Assembly (NCBI GenBank): GCA_024707075.1
Contig: JANQAK010000001.1
Coordinates: 1,076,001 to 1,140,000 of the forward strand
Length of the DNA: 64,000 bases
Reading direction: 5' to 3'
Source of the DNA: Afipia sp.
GTDB taxonomy: Bacteria; Pseudomonadota; Alphaproteobacteria; Rhizobiales; Xanthobacteraceae
Every line of letters starts with the position of its first letter. Within the stretch, counting starts at the first letter, position 1. The position numbers and the translations under genes were made by a program. The notes under the pieces are model-generated. The model was not told the DNA's origin, did not search any database, and saw nothing but the letters and a program-made list of their open reading frames with translations. Positions 1 to 10,750 of the stretch are shown here, piece after piece.

Positions 1-1
1 G

Positions 2-637
2 CTCGTTCTGCTCTCGGACATTGACGGCCTCTACACCGCGCCGCCGTCCGCGAATCCGAACGCGAAACTCATTCCTATCGTCGAATCCGTCACCGCCGAC
101 ATCGAGGCGATGGCGGGTGCCGCCGAATCCGAGCTCTCGCGCGGCGGCATGCGCACCAAGATCGAGGCCGCGAAGATCGCAACCTCCGCCGGCACGCACA
201 TGCTGATCGCGTCGGGCAAGATCGAGCATCCGTTGCAGGCCATCGCCGACGGCGGGCCGTGCACCTGGTTTCTCACACCGGCCAATCCCGTCACCGCCCG
301 CAAGCGCTGGATCGCCGGATCGCTGGAGCCGAAAGGCACCCTCACCATCGACGCGGGCGCAGTCGCGGCATTGCGAGCCGGCAAGAGCCTGCTGCCGGCC
401 GGCGTGATCCGGGTCGACGGGCAGTTCGCGCGCGGCGACGCCGTCGTGGTACGCGGTCCGGACACCCATGAGATCGGGCGCGGCCTCGTGGCCTATGACG
501 CGGAGAACGCCGACCTGATCAAGGGCCGTTCGTCGTCAGACGCGGCGCAGATCCTCGGTATCAGCGGGCGGGCGGAGATGATCCATCGCGACGACCTCGT
601 GGTCGGCGGCCCACGCGGCACCGACAGCGCGAAGTAG
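2..637 (+). CDS. proB: Glutamate 5-kinase, 3' part (cut by window edge)
   Basis: Cytosolic enzyme that phosphorylates L-glutamate to gamma-glutamyl phosphate, the first step of proline synthesis. The reading frame is open from the first bases, so the gene begins left of the window. The visible part starts inside the amino-acid kinase domain at LLSDIDGLY, continues through the [13 protein letters not shown] segment typical of these kinases, and ends with a PUA-like domain ([20 protein letters not shown], then [11 protein letters not shown]). The next gene, proA, encodes the following step, about 157 nt downstream on the same strand. The stop is TAG. Family identity is clear; only the N-terminal half is missing. 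Confidence 0.93.
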   Translation, partial: LVLLSDIDGLYTAPPSANPNAKLIPIVESVTADIEAMAGAAESELSRGGMRTKIEAAKIATSAGTHMLIASGKIEHPLQAIADGGPCTWFLTPANPVTARKRWIAGSLEPKGTLTIDAGAVAALRAGKSLLPAGVIRVDGQFARGDAVVVRGPDTHEIGRGLVAYDAENADLIKGRSSSDAAQILGISGRAEMIHRDDLVVGGPRGTDSAK

Positions 638-794
638 CAGCGCCGGGTAAACCGCAAGCCCGGCCAATGGCCTAGGGGCAAGCCCGGTCGGCTATTGGCT
701 CACCCACCGGCCTGCCATGTTGCCGGCGGCTCGCCGGATCAGAATTTCTGTGCTACGGCATAGCCTTACAAGCGATCCGCACTAGATAGACCTC

Positions 795-2105
795 ATGTCC
801 GCACCGCTCAAAGCACTGGATAGCGCCAAAGATCTGGATGGCGCGCCCGACCTGACCGCGCTGATGACCGACCTTGGTGCCGGCGCGCGCCGTGCCGCGC
901 GGCTGCTGGCGCTCGCGCCGAGCGCGCAGAAGGACGCGGCGCTCGCCGCCATGGCCGCCGCCATTCGCGCCAATGCGCCCGCGATTCTTGCCGCCAATGC
1001 CGAGGACGTTGCCGAAGCAAGGGCGAACGGATCGAGCAACGCCTTTGTCGATCGTCTCGCGCTCAATGACGCGCGCATCGCCGCCATGGCCGACGGCATC
1101 GACGTGGTGCGGGCGATCCCCGATCCCGTCGGCATCGTCACCGAAACATGGACGCGTCCCAACGGGATGACCATCGAGCGCGTGCGCGTGCCGCTCGGCG
1201 TGGTCGGTGTGATCTTCGAGAGCCGCCCCAATGTCGCGGCCGATGCCGGCGCGCTGTGCCTGAAATCCGGCAATGCGGTGATCCTGCGCGGCGGCTCGGA
1301 CAGTTTCCGCTCCTGCCGCGCGATCCATCAGTGCCTCGTCGACGGTCTCCGCAAGGCCGGGCTGCCCGACGAATCCATTTCGCTGGTGCCGACCCGCGAC
1401 CGTGCCGCGGTCGGCCTGATGCTCGCTGGCCTCAACGGTGCAATTGATGTCATCGTGCCGCGCGGCGGCAAGAACCTCGTCGCCCGCGTGCAGCTTGAGG
1501 CGCGCGTGCCGGTGTTCGCGCATCTCGAAGGCGTCAATCATGTTTATGTCGACAAGGCGGCGTCGCTCGACATGGCGAAGACGATTGTCCTCAACGCCAA
1601 GATGCGCCGCCCCGGCGTCTGCGGCGCGGCCGAAACGCTGCTGATCGACAAGGCCGCCGCTGACAAGCAGCTCAAGCCGCTGGTGACGATGCTGCTCGAT
1701 GCCGGCTGCGAAGTGCGCGGCGGCGACGACATCCGCCGCGCCGATGCGCGAGTGAAACCCGTCTCGGACGAAGACTGGGCCACCGAATACGAAGACGCGA
1801 TCATTTCCGCGAAGCTGGTAGACGGCATCGACGGCGCGCTGGCGCATATCGCGCGCTACGGCTCGCATCACACCGACGCCATCGTGACCGAGGATGCGAA
1901 AGTCGCACAGAAATTTCTCAACGAGGTGGATTCCGCCATCGTGCTGCATAACGCCTCGACGCAGTTCGCCGACGGTGGCGAGTTCGGCTTCGGCGCGGAA
2001 ATCGGGATCGCCACCGGCAAGTTCCACGCGCGCGGCCCCGTCGGCGCGGAACAGCTCACCAGCTTCAAGTATCGCGTTCACGGCACGGGACAGACACGTC
2101 CGTGA
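795..2105 (+). CDS. proA: Gamma-glutamyl phosphate reductase
   Basis: NADPH-dependent reduction of gamma-glutamyl phosphate to glutamate semialdehyde, the second step of proline synthesis. The protein has 436 residues, normal for the family, with an aldehyde-dehydrogenase-like fold. Visible signatures are [16 protein letters not shown] near residue 135, the nucleotide-site region [12 protein letters not shown], and the catalytic cysteine in [13 protein letters not shown] near residue 276. The gene follows proB. Its TGA stop overlaps the GTG start proposed for nadD (GTGA), which suggests translational coupling. Confidence 0.97.
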   Translation: MSAPLKALDSAKDLDGAPDLTALMTDLGAGARRAARLLALAPSAQKDAALAAMAAAIRANAPAILAANAEDVAEARANGSSNAFVDRLALNDARIAAMADGIDVVRAIPDPVGIVTETWTRPNGMTIERVRVPLGVVGVIFESRPNVAADAGALCLKSGNAVILRGGSDSFRSCRAIHQCLVDGLRKAGLPDESISLVPTRDRAAVGLMLAGLNGAIDVIVPRGGKNLVARVQLEARVPVFAHLEGVNHVYVDKAASLDMAKTIVLNAKMRRPGVCGAAETLLIDKAAADKQLKPLVTMLLDAGCEVRGGDDIRRADARVKPVSDEDWATEYEDAIISAKLVDGIDGALAHIARYGSHHTDAIVTEDAKVAQKFLNEVDSAIVLHNASTQFADGGEFGFGAEIGIATGKFHARGPVGAEQLTSFKYRVHGTGQTRP

Positions 2106-2770
2106 ATCGCGCGCCCGGGAACGACGCGCCCTCGCATGACGCGACGTGCCTGTCTCACGGCATTCCGCTTCATACCGACGGCATGCGCATCGGCCTGCTC
2201 GGCGGATCGTTCAACCCGCCGCACGAAGCGCATCGCGCCATCAGCCTGTTCGCGCTGAAACGGTTGCAGCTCGATCGCATCTGGTGGCTGGTGTCGCCGG
2301 GCAATCCGCTCAAGGACAACGGCTCGCTGCACGCCTTGCGCGAGCGCATGGCGGCAGCCGAGAAGGTCGCGCATCACCCGCGCATCGATGTCAGTTGTCT
2401 CGAAACCGTCATTGGCACCCGCTACACTGCGGATACGATTTCTTACTTGCGGCGCCGCTGTTCCGGTGTGCGCTTTGTCTGGATCATGGGCGCTGACAAT
2501 CTCGCGCAATTCAATCGCTGGGAAAGCTGGCGGCATATCGCCGACATGGTGCCGATCGCCGTGATCGATCGCCCGCCCGACAGTTTCCGCGCCCTGTCAT
2601 CTGCCGCCGCGCAGGCGCTGATGCCCTACCGCATCGACGAACAGAATGCCGGAGCGCTCGCGAACCGCCGTGCGCCGGCCTGGACATTCCTCACCGGTCT
2701 GAAATCAAGCCTGTCCTCGACACGATTACGGAACCCGGACGGAAGCTGGAAGGACGCCGATCCGCGATGA
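2102..2770 (+). CDS. nadD: Nicotinate-nucleotide adenylyltransferase
   Basis: Transfers AMP from ATP to nicotinate mononucleotide, giving deamido-NAD in NAD synthesis. The nucleotidyltransferase motif [11 protein letters not shown] (family form GG-[ST]-F-[DN]-P-x-H) lies near residues 34-44, and the C-terminal LSSTRLR segment corresponds to the usual ISSTxIR motif. The GTG start at 2102 overlaps the proA stop by four bases and gives 222 residues. An ATG at 2183, directly before RIGLLGGSF, would remove 27 poorly conserved residues and is a real alternative. proB-proA-nadD-rsfS-rlmH is a familiar order in alphaproteobacteria. Confidence 0.93.
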   Translation: MNRAPGNDAPSHDATCLSHGIPLHTDGMRIGLLGGSFNPPHEAHRAISLFALKRLQLDRIWWLVSPGNPLKDNGSLHALRERMAAAEKVAHHPRIDVSCLETVIGTRYTADTISYLRRRCSGVRFVWIMGADNLAQFNRWESWRHIADMVPIAVIDRPPDSFRALSSAAAQALMPYRIDEQNAGALANRRAPAWTFLTGLKSSLSSTRLRNPDGSWKDADPR

Positions 2771-2820
2771 CGCTTTCCGGCAACAGACCTCCGCAAATCA
2801 TCGCGCCGGCATCTGGAACA

Positions 2821-2850
2821 TTGAAACCGTTAACCCCACATGCCTATTAT
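2821..2850 (+). promoter_or_regulatory. Candidate sigma-70 promoter for rsfS
   Basis: TTGAAA (2821-2826) is followed after an 18-base spacer by TATTAT (2845-2850), close to the housekeeping consensus. It lies in the gap between nadD and rsfS, about 50 nt before the ribosome-binding site of rsfS. It suggests that rsfS-rlmH can be transcribed separately from the pro genes. Judged by eye only. Confidence 0.5.
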
Positions 2851-2901
2851 CATGGTGGGCGTCAGGATTCGGCGCTCGCGATACAGTGAAAGGAATGGTC
2901 C

Positions 2902-3357
2902 CTGACCACATCTGTATTGTCCAAAACTGCCTCGACAAAGGCTGCTTTGTCCAAGCCTCGTGTTAAAGCGACGCCTGTCTCCGCCGACATCGCTCCCGCC
3001 TCAAAGGCGCGACCTGACGCCGACGAGACGCTGAGCCTGATCCTCTCCCGCCTTGACGACATGAAGGCGGAAGAAACGGTCACCATCGACCTCCGCGGCA
3101 AATCCTCCATCTCCGATTACATGATCGTCACCTCCGGGCGGGCCAACCGCCACGTCGGCGCGATCGCGGAGAACGTCGCGAAGGGTCTCAAGGAAAGCGG
3201 CATCCCGGCCCCTCACGTCGAGGGACTGCCCAACTGCGACTGGGTGCTGATCGATTCCGGCGATGTGATCGTGCACGTGTTCAGGCCGGAAGTCCGCGAG
3301 TTCTACAATCTCGAAAAGATGTGGACCTCCGACAAACCGGCGGCGAAGGCGCGCTGA
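2902..3357 (+). CDS. rsfS: Ribosomal silencing factor RsfS (start uncertain)
   Basis: RsfS (Iojap / DUF143 family) binds ribosomal protein L14 and blocks subunit joining when growth slows. The family core spans about residues 35-140, with TIDLRGKSSISDYMIVTSG, a GLPNCDWVLIDSGDVIVHVF segment and EVREFYNLEKMW. No ATG or GTG lies in frame upstream of the domain before the stop at 2887. Two starts are possible: TTG at 2917 (146 residues) and CTG at 2902 (151 residues). The ribosome-binding site AAAGGAA (2889-2895) sits 6 nt before the CTG, which is why I extend to it, but the choice is not secure. rlmH follows 46 nt downstream. Confidence 0.85.
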   Translation: MTTSVLSKTASTKAALSKPRVKATPVSADIAPASKARPDADETLSLILSRLDDMKAEETVTIDLRGKSSISDYMIVTSGRANRHVGAIAENVAKGLKESGIPAPHVEGLPNCDWVLIDSGDVIVHVFRPEVREFYNLEKMWTSDKPAAKAR

Positions 3358-3403
3358 GGCGGCGCGTGTATTCACGTGCGTGCGCGCATGGTAGTTTGGC
3401 GCC

Positions 3404-3886
3404 ATGCGTATCCTTGTCATCGCCATCGGCCGACTGAAACAAGGTCCGGAACGGGATCTCGCCGAGCGCTATCGCGAACGGTTCGACGACATCGGCCGCA
3501 AGCTGGGATTTCGCGGCATCGAGATTCATGAAATTCCGGAAAGCCGTGCGCGCGATGCTGCCACCCGGATCAACGAGGAAGCGGCTGCGATCGCGGCACT
3601 GATTCCTGACAAATCGTCCATCATCGCGCTCGACGAGCGCGGCGAGACCATCGACAGCGCAACCTTCGCGCGGCATCTTGGCCGGTGGCGGGACGAATCG
3701 GTCCCAAACGCCGTTTTTTTGATCGGCGGCGCGGACGGACTTTCGCCCGATTTAAGGCGCAAGGCAAAGCTCAGCGTTGCGTTTGGCAAAGCGACCTGGC
3801 CGCACCAGATGGTGCGTGTCATGCTGCTGGAACAGGTTTACCGGGCCGCGACCATTTTGTCCGGCCACCCGTACCATCGCGCGTAA
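3404..3886 (+). CDS. rlmH: 23S rRNA (pseudouridine1915-N3)-methyltransferase RlmH
   Basis: SPOUT-class SAM-dependent methyltransferase that modifies pseudouridine 1915 in helix 69 of 23S rRNA on assembled ribosomes. It has 160 residues, the usual size. The C-terminal knot region is well conserved: FLIGGADGLSP, then FGKATWPHQMVRVMLLEQ, ending in ILSGHPYHRA, which carries the family's C-terminal HPYH signature. Together with rsfS upstream it forms a small ribosome-related pair. Confidence 0.96.
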   Translation: MRILVIAIGRLKQGPERDLAERYRERFDDIGRKLGFRGIEIHEIPESRARDAATRINEEAAAIAALIPDKSSIIALDERGETIDSATFARHLGRWRDESVPNAVFLIGGADGLSPDLRRKAKLSVAFGKATWPHQMVRVMLLEQVYRAATILSGHPYHRA

Positions 3887-3943
3887 GGCATGATCCGGTT
3901 CGAAAGATCACGCCACTCAGAAGATCCGAAAGATCGACCGTAC

Positions 3944-5302
3944 GTGACCGACACAGCAACCCCGCTGACCATACGCAGGCTGACGCGCGGCGCAGCCCTG
4001 CCCTTGTCGCTGGTATTGTCGTCCCTGCATGTTGCGGGAGTAACCTTGCCGGCACAGGCGCAAAGCGCCGTCAAGCAAGTCAGCGCGCCAGATCCGGAAA
4101 CGATCAGGCAGCGCACACAGGAACTTGAAGCCGCGCGCGAGCAGCAGAAGAAAGCCGCCGAGCTCGAGCAAAAGCTGAAGGCCGACATCGCGGCCATCGG
4201 GCAGGATCGCACCAAGCTCAACCAGCAACTGATCGATATCGCCGCACAGGTGCGCGACGTCGAAGGCAAGATGGCTGATACCGAGGGCCGCTTGCGTCCG
4301 CTCGATGCGCGCGAGCTTCAGATTCGCGCCTCGCTCGAATCGCGCCGCGACGAAATTTCCGAAGTGCTCGCGGCCTTGCAGCGCGCCGGACGCCGCGCAC
4401 CGCCCGCGCTCTTCGTGCGGCCCGAGGATGCATTGCAGTCGCTGCGCACCGCGATGTTGCTGGGCGCCGTGGTGCCGGAGATGCGCGCACGCGCCGCCAA
4501 GCTCGCCAGCGATCTTGGCGAGCTGGTCAGTCTGCGCAAGAACATCGCCGAAGAACGCGACCGGCTGGCGATCGACCGCGACAAGCTGAATGACGACCGC
4601 GCGCGCCTCGCGGCCCTGGTGCAGGAACGCCAGAAGCAGCAGTCCGACACCGAAAAGAACATGGAAGCGGAGCGGCAGCGCGCCATTGCGCTGTCCAAAC
4701 AGACCGAGACCCTTCAGGACCTGATCGCCAGGATGGAGCAGGACGTGAAGGCGGCGGCGAAGGCCGCCGCGGCGGCCGAACTGCAAGGCACGCCCGCCTC
4801 CCTGAACGGCAAACCGAACCTCGGGGCACTGAAGGACCCCGCGAGGTTGAGTCCGGCAATCGCCTTCGCCTCCGCCAAGGGACTTTTGCCAATCCCGGTT
4901 AACGGCACCCGGATCCGCAGTTTTGGCGGTTCCGATGGCAGCGGCGGTCAGGAAAAGGGTATTTCCATCGCCACCAGACCGGGGGCGCAAGTCACAACAC
5001 CTTGTGATGGCTGGGTTGTTTACTCAGGCCCGTTCCGGAGCTACGGACAACTCTTGATCCTCAACGCTGGCGGCGGGTATCATGTCCTTATCGCCGGGAT
5101 GGAACGTATTTCGGTCACGATCGGGCAGTTTGTTCTAACGGGAGAACCGGTCGCGACCATGGGGACCACGTCTCAGGTCGCGTCAATTCTGGCGGCAGCG
5201 TCCAGCCAGCCTGTACTCTACATCGAGTTCCGTAAGGACGGCACTCCAATCGATTCTGGTCCATGGTGGGCCGCAAGTGAAGGCCAAAAGGTTCGCGGAT
5301 GA
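3944..5302 (+). CDS. EnvC-like murein hydrolase activator (degenerate LytM/M23 domain)
   Basis: Exported coiled-coil protein with a C-terminal M23/LytM domain, in the position of EnvC. I prefer GTG 3944, which yields basic residues followed by a hydrophobic stretch ending PAQAQ (signal peptide). An ATG at 3890 would add 18 residues that spoil the signal. Residues about 45-270 are heptad-rich coiled coil. In the LytM domain the expected metal ligands are changed: the usual H-x-G-x-D region reads EKGIS and the final HxE region reads LYIEF. I infer a non-catalytic activator of amidases, as established for E. coli EnvC. It overlaps ctpA by four bases (ATGA). Confidence 0.85.
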   Translation: MTDTATPLTIRRLTRGAALPLSLVLSSLHVAGVTLPAQAQSAVKQVSAPDPETIRQRTQELEAAREQQKKAAELEQKLKADIAAIGQDRTKLNQQLIDIAAQVRDVEGKMADTEGRLRPLDARELQIRASLESRRDEISEVLAALQRAGRRAPPALFVRPEDALQSLRTAMLLGAVVPEMRARAAKLASDLGELVSLRKNIAEERDRLAIDRDKLNDDRARLAALVQERQKQQSDTEKNMEAERQRAIALSKQTETLQDLIARMEQDVKAAAKAAAAAELQGTPASLNGKPNLGALKDPARLSPAIAFASAKGLLPIPVNGTRIRSFGGSDGSGGQEKGISIATRPGAQVTTPCDGWVVYSGPFRSYGQLLILNAGGGYHVLIAGMERISVTIGQFVLTGEPVATMGTTSQVASILAAASSQPVLYIEFRKDGTPIDSGPWWAASEGQKVRG

Positions 5303-6642
5303 TGCGCAAGACTTCCCTGGTTCTCCTCAGCGTCGCGGCAGGCGCGGCGGCCACACTTTTCCTCACTCAGCCACGCGCGGCACTGGTCGGATCGACGGCG
5401 CGCGCCGCATCGTCCGACACCTACCGCCAGCTCAACCTGTTCGGCGACGTGTTCGAGCGCGTGCGCAGCGACTATGTCGAGAAGCCTGACGACAGCAAGC
5501 TGGTGGAGACCGCCATCAGCGGCATGCTCACCGGCCTCGATCCGCATTCCAGCTACATGGACGCCAAGAGCTTCCGCGACATGCAGGTGCAGACCCGCGG
5601 CGAGTTCGGCGGCCTCGGCATCGAAGTCACGATGGAAGACGGCCTCATCAAGGTGGTCTCGCCGATCGACGAGACACCGGCGTCGAAGGCCGGCATCATG
5701 GCCAACGACATCATTTCGCATCTCGACGATGAGCCGGTGCAGGGTCTGACCCTCAACCAGGCCGTCGAGAAGATGCGCGGCCCGGTCAACACCAAGATCA
5801 GGCTCAAAATCATCCGCAAGGGCCAGGACAAGCCGATCGAAGTCACGCTGACGCGTGACAATATCCGCGTGCGTTCGGTGCGCGCGCGCGTCGAGAGCGA
5901 CGACATCGCCTATATCCGCATCACCACCTTCAACGAACAGACCACCGAAGGCCTGAAGCGCGAGATGGCGAACCTGACCACGCAGATTGGTCCGGACAAG
6001 ATCAAGGGCTACATCATCGACCTGCGCAACAATCCGGGCGGACTGCTTGAGGAAGCCGTGTCGGTCTCCGATGCGTTCCTCGACCGCGGCGAGATCGTCT
6101 CCACCCGCGGCCGCAACGCCGAGGAAACCCAGCGCCGCACCGCCAAGCCCGGCGACCTCGCCAAGGGCAAGCCGGTGATCGTGCTGATCAACGGCGGCTC
6201 CGCATCGGCGTCCGAAATCGTCGCCGGCGCCTTGCAGGATCACAAGCGTGCCACGCTGCTCGGCACCCGCTCGTTCGGCAAGGGCTCGGTGCAGACCATC
6301 ATCCCGCTCGGCTCCGGCAACGGCGCGCTGCGGCTCACCACCGCGCGCTACTTCACGCCGTCGGGCAAATCGATTCAGGCCAAGGGCATCATCCCGGATA
6401 TCGAAGTCCAGCAGGATGTGCCGGACGACCTGAAGTCGAAGACCGACACCAAGGGCGAAGCCTCCCTGCGCGGCCACCTCAAGGCCGAAGGCCAGGAAGA
6501 AACCGGCTCGCAGTCCTACGTGCCGCCGGACGCCAAGGACGACAAGGCGCTGAAGATGGCCGCAGACCTTTTGCACGGCATCAAGCAGACCACGTCGGCA
6601 CCGGCTCCCACCGACAAGGCCTCGAACAAGGCCGCGAACTGA
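5299..6642 (+). CDS. ctpA: Carboxy-terminal processing protease, S41 family
   Basis: Periplasmic serine protease with 447 residues. An N-terminal hydrophobic segment (about residues 5-20) acts as signal or anchor. A PDZ domain covers roughly residues 90-180 (GGLGIEVTMEDG, VVSPIDETPASKAGI), followed by the S41 catalytic core. The Ser/Lys dyad is visible as Ser303 in GGSASASE and Lys328 in SFGKGSVQ, at the 25-residue spacing of the family. Members trim C-termini of envelope proteins and peptidoglycan enzymes. The start overlaps the EnvC-like gene, so the two are coupled and probably act together at the wall. Confidence 0.95.
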   Translation: MMRKTSLVLLSVAAGAAATLFLTQPRAALVGSTARAASSDTYRQLNLFGDVFERVRSDYVEKPDDSKLVETAISGMLTGLDPHSSYMDAKSFRDMQVQTRGEFGGLGIEVTMEDGLIKVVSPIDETPASKAGIMANDIISHLDDEPVQGLTLNQAVEKMRGPVNTKIRLKIIRKGQDKPIEVTLTRDNIRVRSVRARVESDDIAYIRITTFNEQTTEGLKREMANLTTQIGPDKIKGYIIDLRNNPGGLLEEAVSVSDAFLDRGEIVSTRGRNAEETQRRTAKPGDLAKGKPVIVLINGGSASASEIVAGALQDHKRATLLGTRSFGKGSVQTIIPLGSGNGALRLTTARYFTPSGKSIQAKGIIPDIEVQQDVPDDLKSKTDTKGEASLRGHLKAEGQEETGSQSYVPPDAKDDKALKMAADLLHGIKQTTSAPAPTDKASNKAAN

Positions 6643-6675
6643 GCCTCAGTCCCGCAACCTCGTTTCCATCGATTC

Positions 6676-6700
6676 GGGCGGCCTCCGGGCCGCCCTTTTT
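6676..6700 (+). terminator. Rho-independent terminator after ctpA
   Basis: GGGCGGC (6676-6682) pairs with GCCGCCC (6689-6695) across a six-base loop, followed by five T residues. It lies 34 nt after the ctpA stop. Confidence 0.88.
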
Positions 6701-6804
6701 GTTAGGGTCCAGTGGCCTTCTCAATCACTCTTGAATCCACGCCTTGCGGCCACGAGTCAGGTGCCGTGGTAGGATTCGGCGATTGATTCGCGAGGTTGAC
6801 GGCA

Positions 6805-8010
6805 GTGACCACCGACGATCTGAGCGCCCCGCTCGGACAGGACCGGCCGCGCAAGCGGCGATACCGGCTTCCGTTCACGGCACCGCAGGCGATTGCGGCG
6901 CTGTTCGGGCTGTTTCTGGCCGTCTTTCTCGGCTTCGCGATCTTCAACCACAACCCGATGGGTGGTGAACCGCTGGCAAAGGTCGCCTACGATCCCGCCA
7001 CTCTGCCCGGTGAGAAGACCACACAGCAGCCGGTCGGCGCCGCCCCGGTAACGCCCAAGGACGCCTCGGCAAGCGCCAGGGAGCCCGCTGGCGGGCAACA
7101 GACCGTCACCATCATCGACGGCTCCAGCGGAGCCCGGCAAAGCGTGATCGTCGGCACCGGCGCAGACACTCCGGTAAAAGCGGATGGCCCGCCTGCCGTG
7201 ACGGCGAACATCAATCCGAAGCTGCTGGAGAGTTCGCGCTATGGCATGATCCCGGTGACGGCCGACGGATTGAAGCCATTCCGCGCCTATGCCGCCGGCA
7301 GCGACGCCGAGCGCGCGGCCGCCAGCAAGACCCCCATCATCGCCATTGTCGTGTCCGGCCTCGGCGTCGGCGCGGCGAAAACCGCCGATGCGATCACCAA
7401 ACTGCCCGGCGCGGTGACACTGGCTTTCACGCCTTACGGCTCGGACCCCGGCAAGCTGGTCGAACGGGCGCGGGCACAGAAACACGAAGTCTTGCTCCAG
7501 GTGCCGATGGAGCCGTTCGACTATCCGGACAACGATCCCGGCCCGCAAACGCTGCTGACCACGCTGGCCGCCGACCAGAACGCCGATCGGCTGGCATGGC
7601 ACATGAGCCGGTTTCAGGGCTACGTCGGCATCGCCAATTTCATGGGATCACGCTTTGTCGCGACAGACGCGGCGATGCAGCCGATCGTCAAGGAAGCGGC
7701 CCGGCGCGGACTCGCCTGGCTCGACGACGGCAGCGCGCCGCGCAGCGTTGCAAGGGTGATCGCGGAGGGCCAGGCGATGCCGTTTGCGCAGGCCGACGCG
7801 ACCATCGACTCGGTGCCGACGGTGGCCGAAATCGACCGGACACTGGCGCGGCTGGAAACCTTGGCCAAGGAACGCGGGTCGGCGGTGGGCATCGCCTCGG
7901 CGCTGCCGATTTCCATCGAACGGATCGGAATTTGGGCGCGGCAACTCGAAGGCCGGGGTTTCATGCTGGTACCGTTGACAACGGCGATGCTGAAACCAAA
8001 ATCTAACTAG
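6805..8010 (+). CDS. Divergent polysaccharide deacetylase family protein
   Basis: Protein of 401 residues from GTG 6805; a TTG nine bases upstream is the alternative. A basic N-terminus (RPRKRRYR) and one hydrophobic helix (about residues 27-50) suggest an inner-membrane anchor with the rest in the periplasm. Residues 60-140 are Pro/Ala/Thr-rich linker. The globular part starts at [12 protein letters not shown] and contains [23 protein letters not shown] and [14 protein letters not shown], the pattern of the divergent deacetylase family (YibQ type), which usually lies near envC-ctpA. Enzymatic activity is not established for this family and I claim none. Confidence 0.85.
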   Translation: MTTDDLSAPLGQDRPRKRRYRLPFTAPQAIAALFGLFLAVFLGFAIFNHNPMGGEPLAKVAYDPATLPGEKTTQQPVGAAPVTPKDASASAREPAGGQQTVTIIDGSSGARQSVIVGTGADTPVKADGPPAVTANINPKLLESSRYGMIPVTADGLKPFRAYAAGSDAERAAASKTPIIAIVVSGLGVGAAKTADAITKLPGAVTLAFTPYGSDPGKLVERARAQKHEVLLQVPMEPFDYPDNDPGPQTLLTTLAADQNADRLAWHMSRFQGYVGIANFMGSRFVATDAAMQPIVKEAARRGLAWLDDGSAPRSVARVIAEGQAMPFAQADATIDSVPTVAEIDRTLARLETLAKERGSAVGIASALPISIERIGIWARQLEGRGFMLVPLTTAMLKPKSN

Positions 8011-8120
8011 GCGCGATCGGGGACGGCGGGAACGGTTTCCCGCTCAACCGCGCAGACGAGAGCAATGAGCGCGATTGGCGCGTTCGGCGGACCGGTCAAG
8101 GGACCAAAGGCTTTATCAGT

Positions 8121-8615
8121 ATGGCGCGTTACGACGATCTGCCCTACCGAACCTGCGTCGGGATCACCTTGATCAATGCGGACGGACTGGTTTTCATCGG
8201 ACGCCGGGTCGGCGGCCCGGAGCATGTCGATCAGACCCATGTCTGGCAGATGCCGCAGGGTGGCGTCGATGCCGGCGAAGACACTTGGGCCGCGGCCAAG
8301 CGCGAGCTTTATGAGGAAACCAACGTCAAGTCGGTCGAGAAGCTCGGCGAGGTGAAAGACTGGCTCACCTACGACATCCCGCGCACGGTGGCCGGGAGGG
8401 CCTGGAAAGGCCGGTTTCGCGGCCAGAAGCAGAAGTGGTACGCGCTTCGCTTTACCGGCAAGGACAGTGAAATCAACGTCGCTTCGCCGGCCGGGCACAA
8501 GCCCGAATTCATCGACTGGCGCTGGGAGCCGATGAAGAATCTTCCCGACCTGATCGTGCCGTTCAAGCGCCCGGTCTATGAGCGTGTGGTCGAGGAGTTT
8601 CTGTCGCTGACCTGA
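8121..8615 (+). CDS. rppH: RNA pyrophosphohydrolase (Nudix)
   Basis: Removes pyrophosphate from 5'-triphosphorylated RNA, which starts decay of many mRNAs; the family also acts on dinucleoside polyphosphates. It has 164 residues. The Nudix box is complete: [17 protein letters not shown] followed by YEETNV, with the REx(x)EE metal-binding core. The N-terminal [21 protein letters not shown] and the WQMPQGGVD segment are typical of RppH. ATG 8121 precedes [10 protein letters not shown]. The gene converges on atpC, with no obvious terminator in the 120 nt between them. Confidence 0.95.
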   Translation: MARYDDLPYRTCVGITLINADGLVFIGRRVGGPEHVDQTHVWQMPQGGVDAGEDTWAAAKRELYEETNVKSVEKLGEVKDWLTYDIPRTVAGRAWKGRFRGQKQKWYALRFTGKDSEINVASPAGHKPEFIDWRWEPMKNLPDLIVPFKRPVYERVVEEFLSLT

Positions 8616-8735
8616 ATGCGGACGGCGGCGCGGTGCTTTCGCCTGCCCCGCCGGCTTGGTCATTGTGCAGGTCTTGTTGATCGAAATGCGCTGGCCGGTG
8701 TCCGGCTGATGGCGCGCGCGACAAGCGCACGCGCC

Positions 8736-9143
8736 TCAGTGCATAGCGGTCGAGATGATCTGCTGCTGGATGGCCTTGAAGTGATCGAGGCGGGTAATGG
8801 CGCGGTCGAGCGCGTCGCCCTCTTCTTCCTTCAGCCCCTCTTCCATCTCGGCGATCTGCTGCGCCAGCAGTTCGCGATCCAGCTCGGCAACCGATGTCGC
8901 GGTATCGGCGAGCACGGTGAGGCCCTTGTCGGAAATTTCCGCAAGACCGCCGAGCACGATGATCTTCTCGTGCTTGCCGCCGACCGTGACAGTCATGATG
9001 CCGGGGCGAACGGTCGCCACCAGCGGCGCATGACCGGCCATCACGCCGAAGTCGCCTTCGACGCCGGGAATATCGACCTGCTCGACTTCGCCGGAGAAGG
9101 CGATCTTTTCAGGCGATACGAGATCGAAATGAAAGGTGGCCAT
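8736..9143 (-). CDS. atpC: ATP synthase F1 subunit epsilon
   Basis: Central-stalk subunit that couples rotation to catalysis and can inhibit ATP hydrolysis. The ATG at 9143 gives 135 residues beginning [20 protein letters not shown], the usual alphaproteobacterial epsilon start; a longer in-frame opening to 9215 runs into repeat sequence. The beta-sandwich covers about residues 1-85 ([19 protein letters not shown]) and the helical tail the rest. It is the last gene of atpHAGDC and is separated from atpD by a palindromic repeat copy. Confidence 0.95.
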   Translation of the reverse strand: MATFHFDLVSPEKIAFSGEVEQVDIPGVEGDFGVMAGHAPLVATVRPGIMTVTVGGKHEKIIVLGGLAEISDKGLTVLADTATSVAELDRELLAQQIAEMEEGLKEEEGDALDRAITRLDHFKAIQQQIISTAMH

Positions 9144-9161
9144 TGATTCTCTGCCTGCTTC

Positions 9162-9273
9162 ACCTCTCCCGCTTGCGGGGAGGTCGACCGGCAAAGCCGG
9201 TCGGGTGGGGGTCACACGTCGGAGGAAGCGAACGCCCCCTCCCCAGCCCTCCCCCGTAAACGGGAGAGGGAGT
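9162..9273. repeat. Palindromic repeat family A, copy 1 (between atpD and atpC)
   Basis: Two GC-rich hairpins face each other: CTCCCGCTTGCGGGGAG at the left and CTCCCCCGTAAACGGGAGAG at the right, with a third small hairpin ACCGGCAAAGCCGGT between them. The same two-ended design recurs six more times in the window. It lies inside the atp operon, in the only long gap between its last two genes. Confidence 0.85.
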
Positions 9274-9278
9274 CGAAC

Positions 9279-10721
<1,443 letters not shown>

Positions 10722-10750
10722 TTAAAACTCGGTCTATACGGCGGTCGGCG

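Noticed and set aside
9144-9278. Repeat copies read as a CRISPR array
   Set aside because: Copies are scattered over 50 kb, are palindromic and differ in length; there are no regularly spaced identical repeats and no cas genes.
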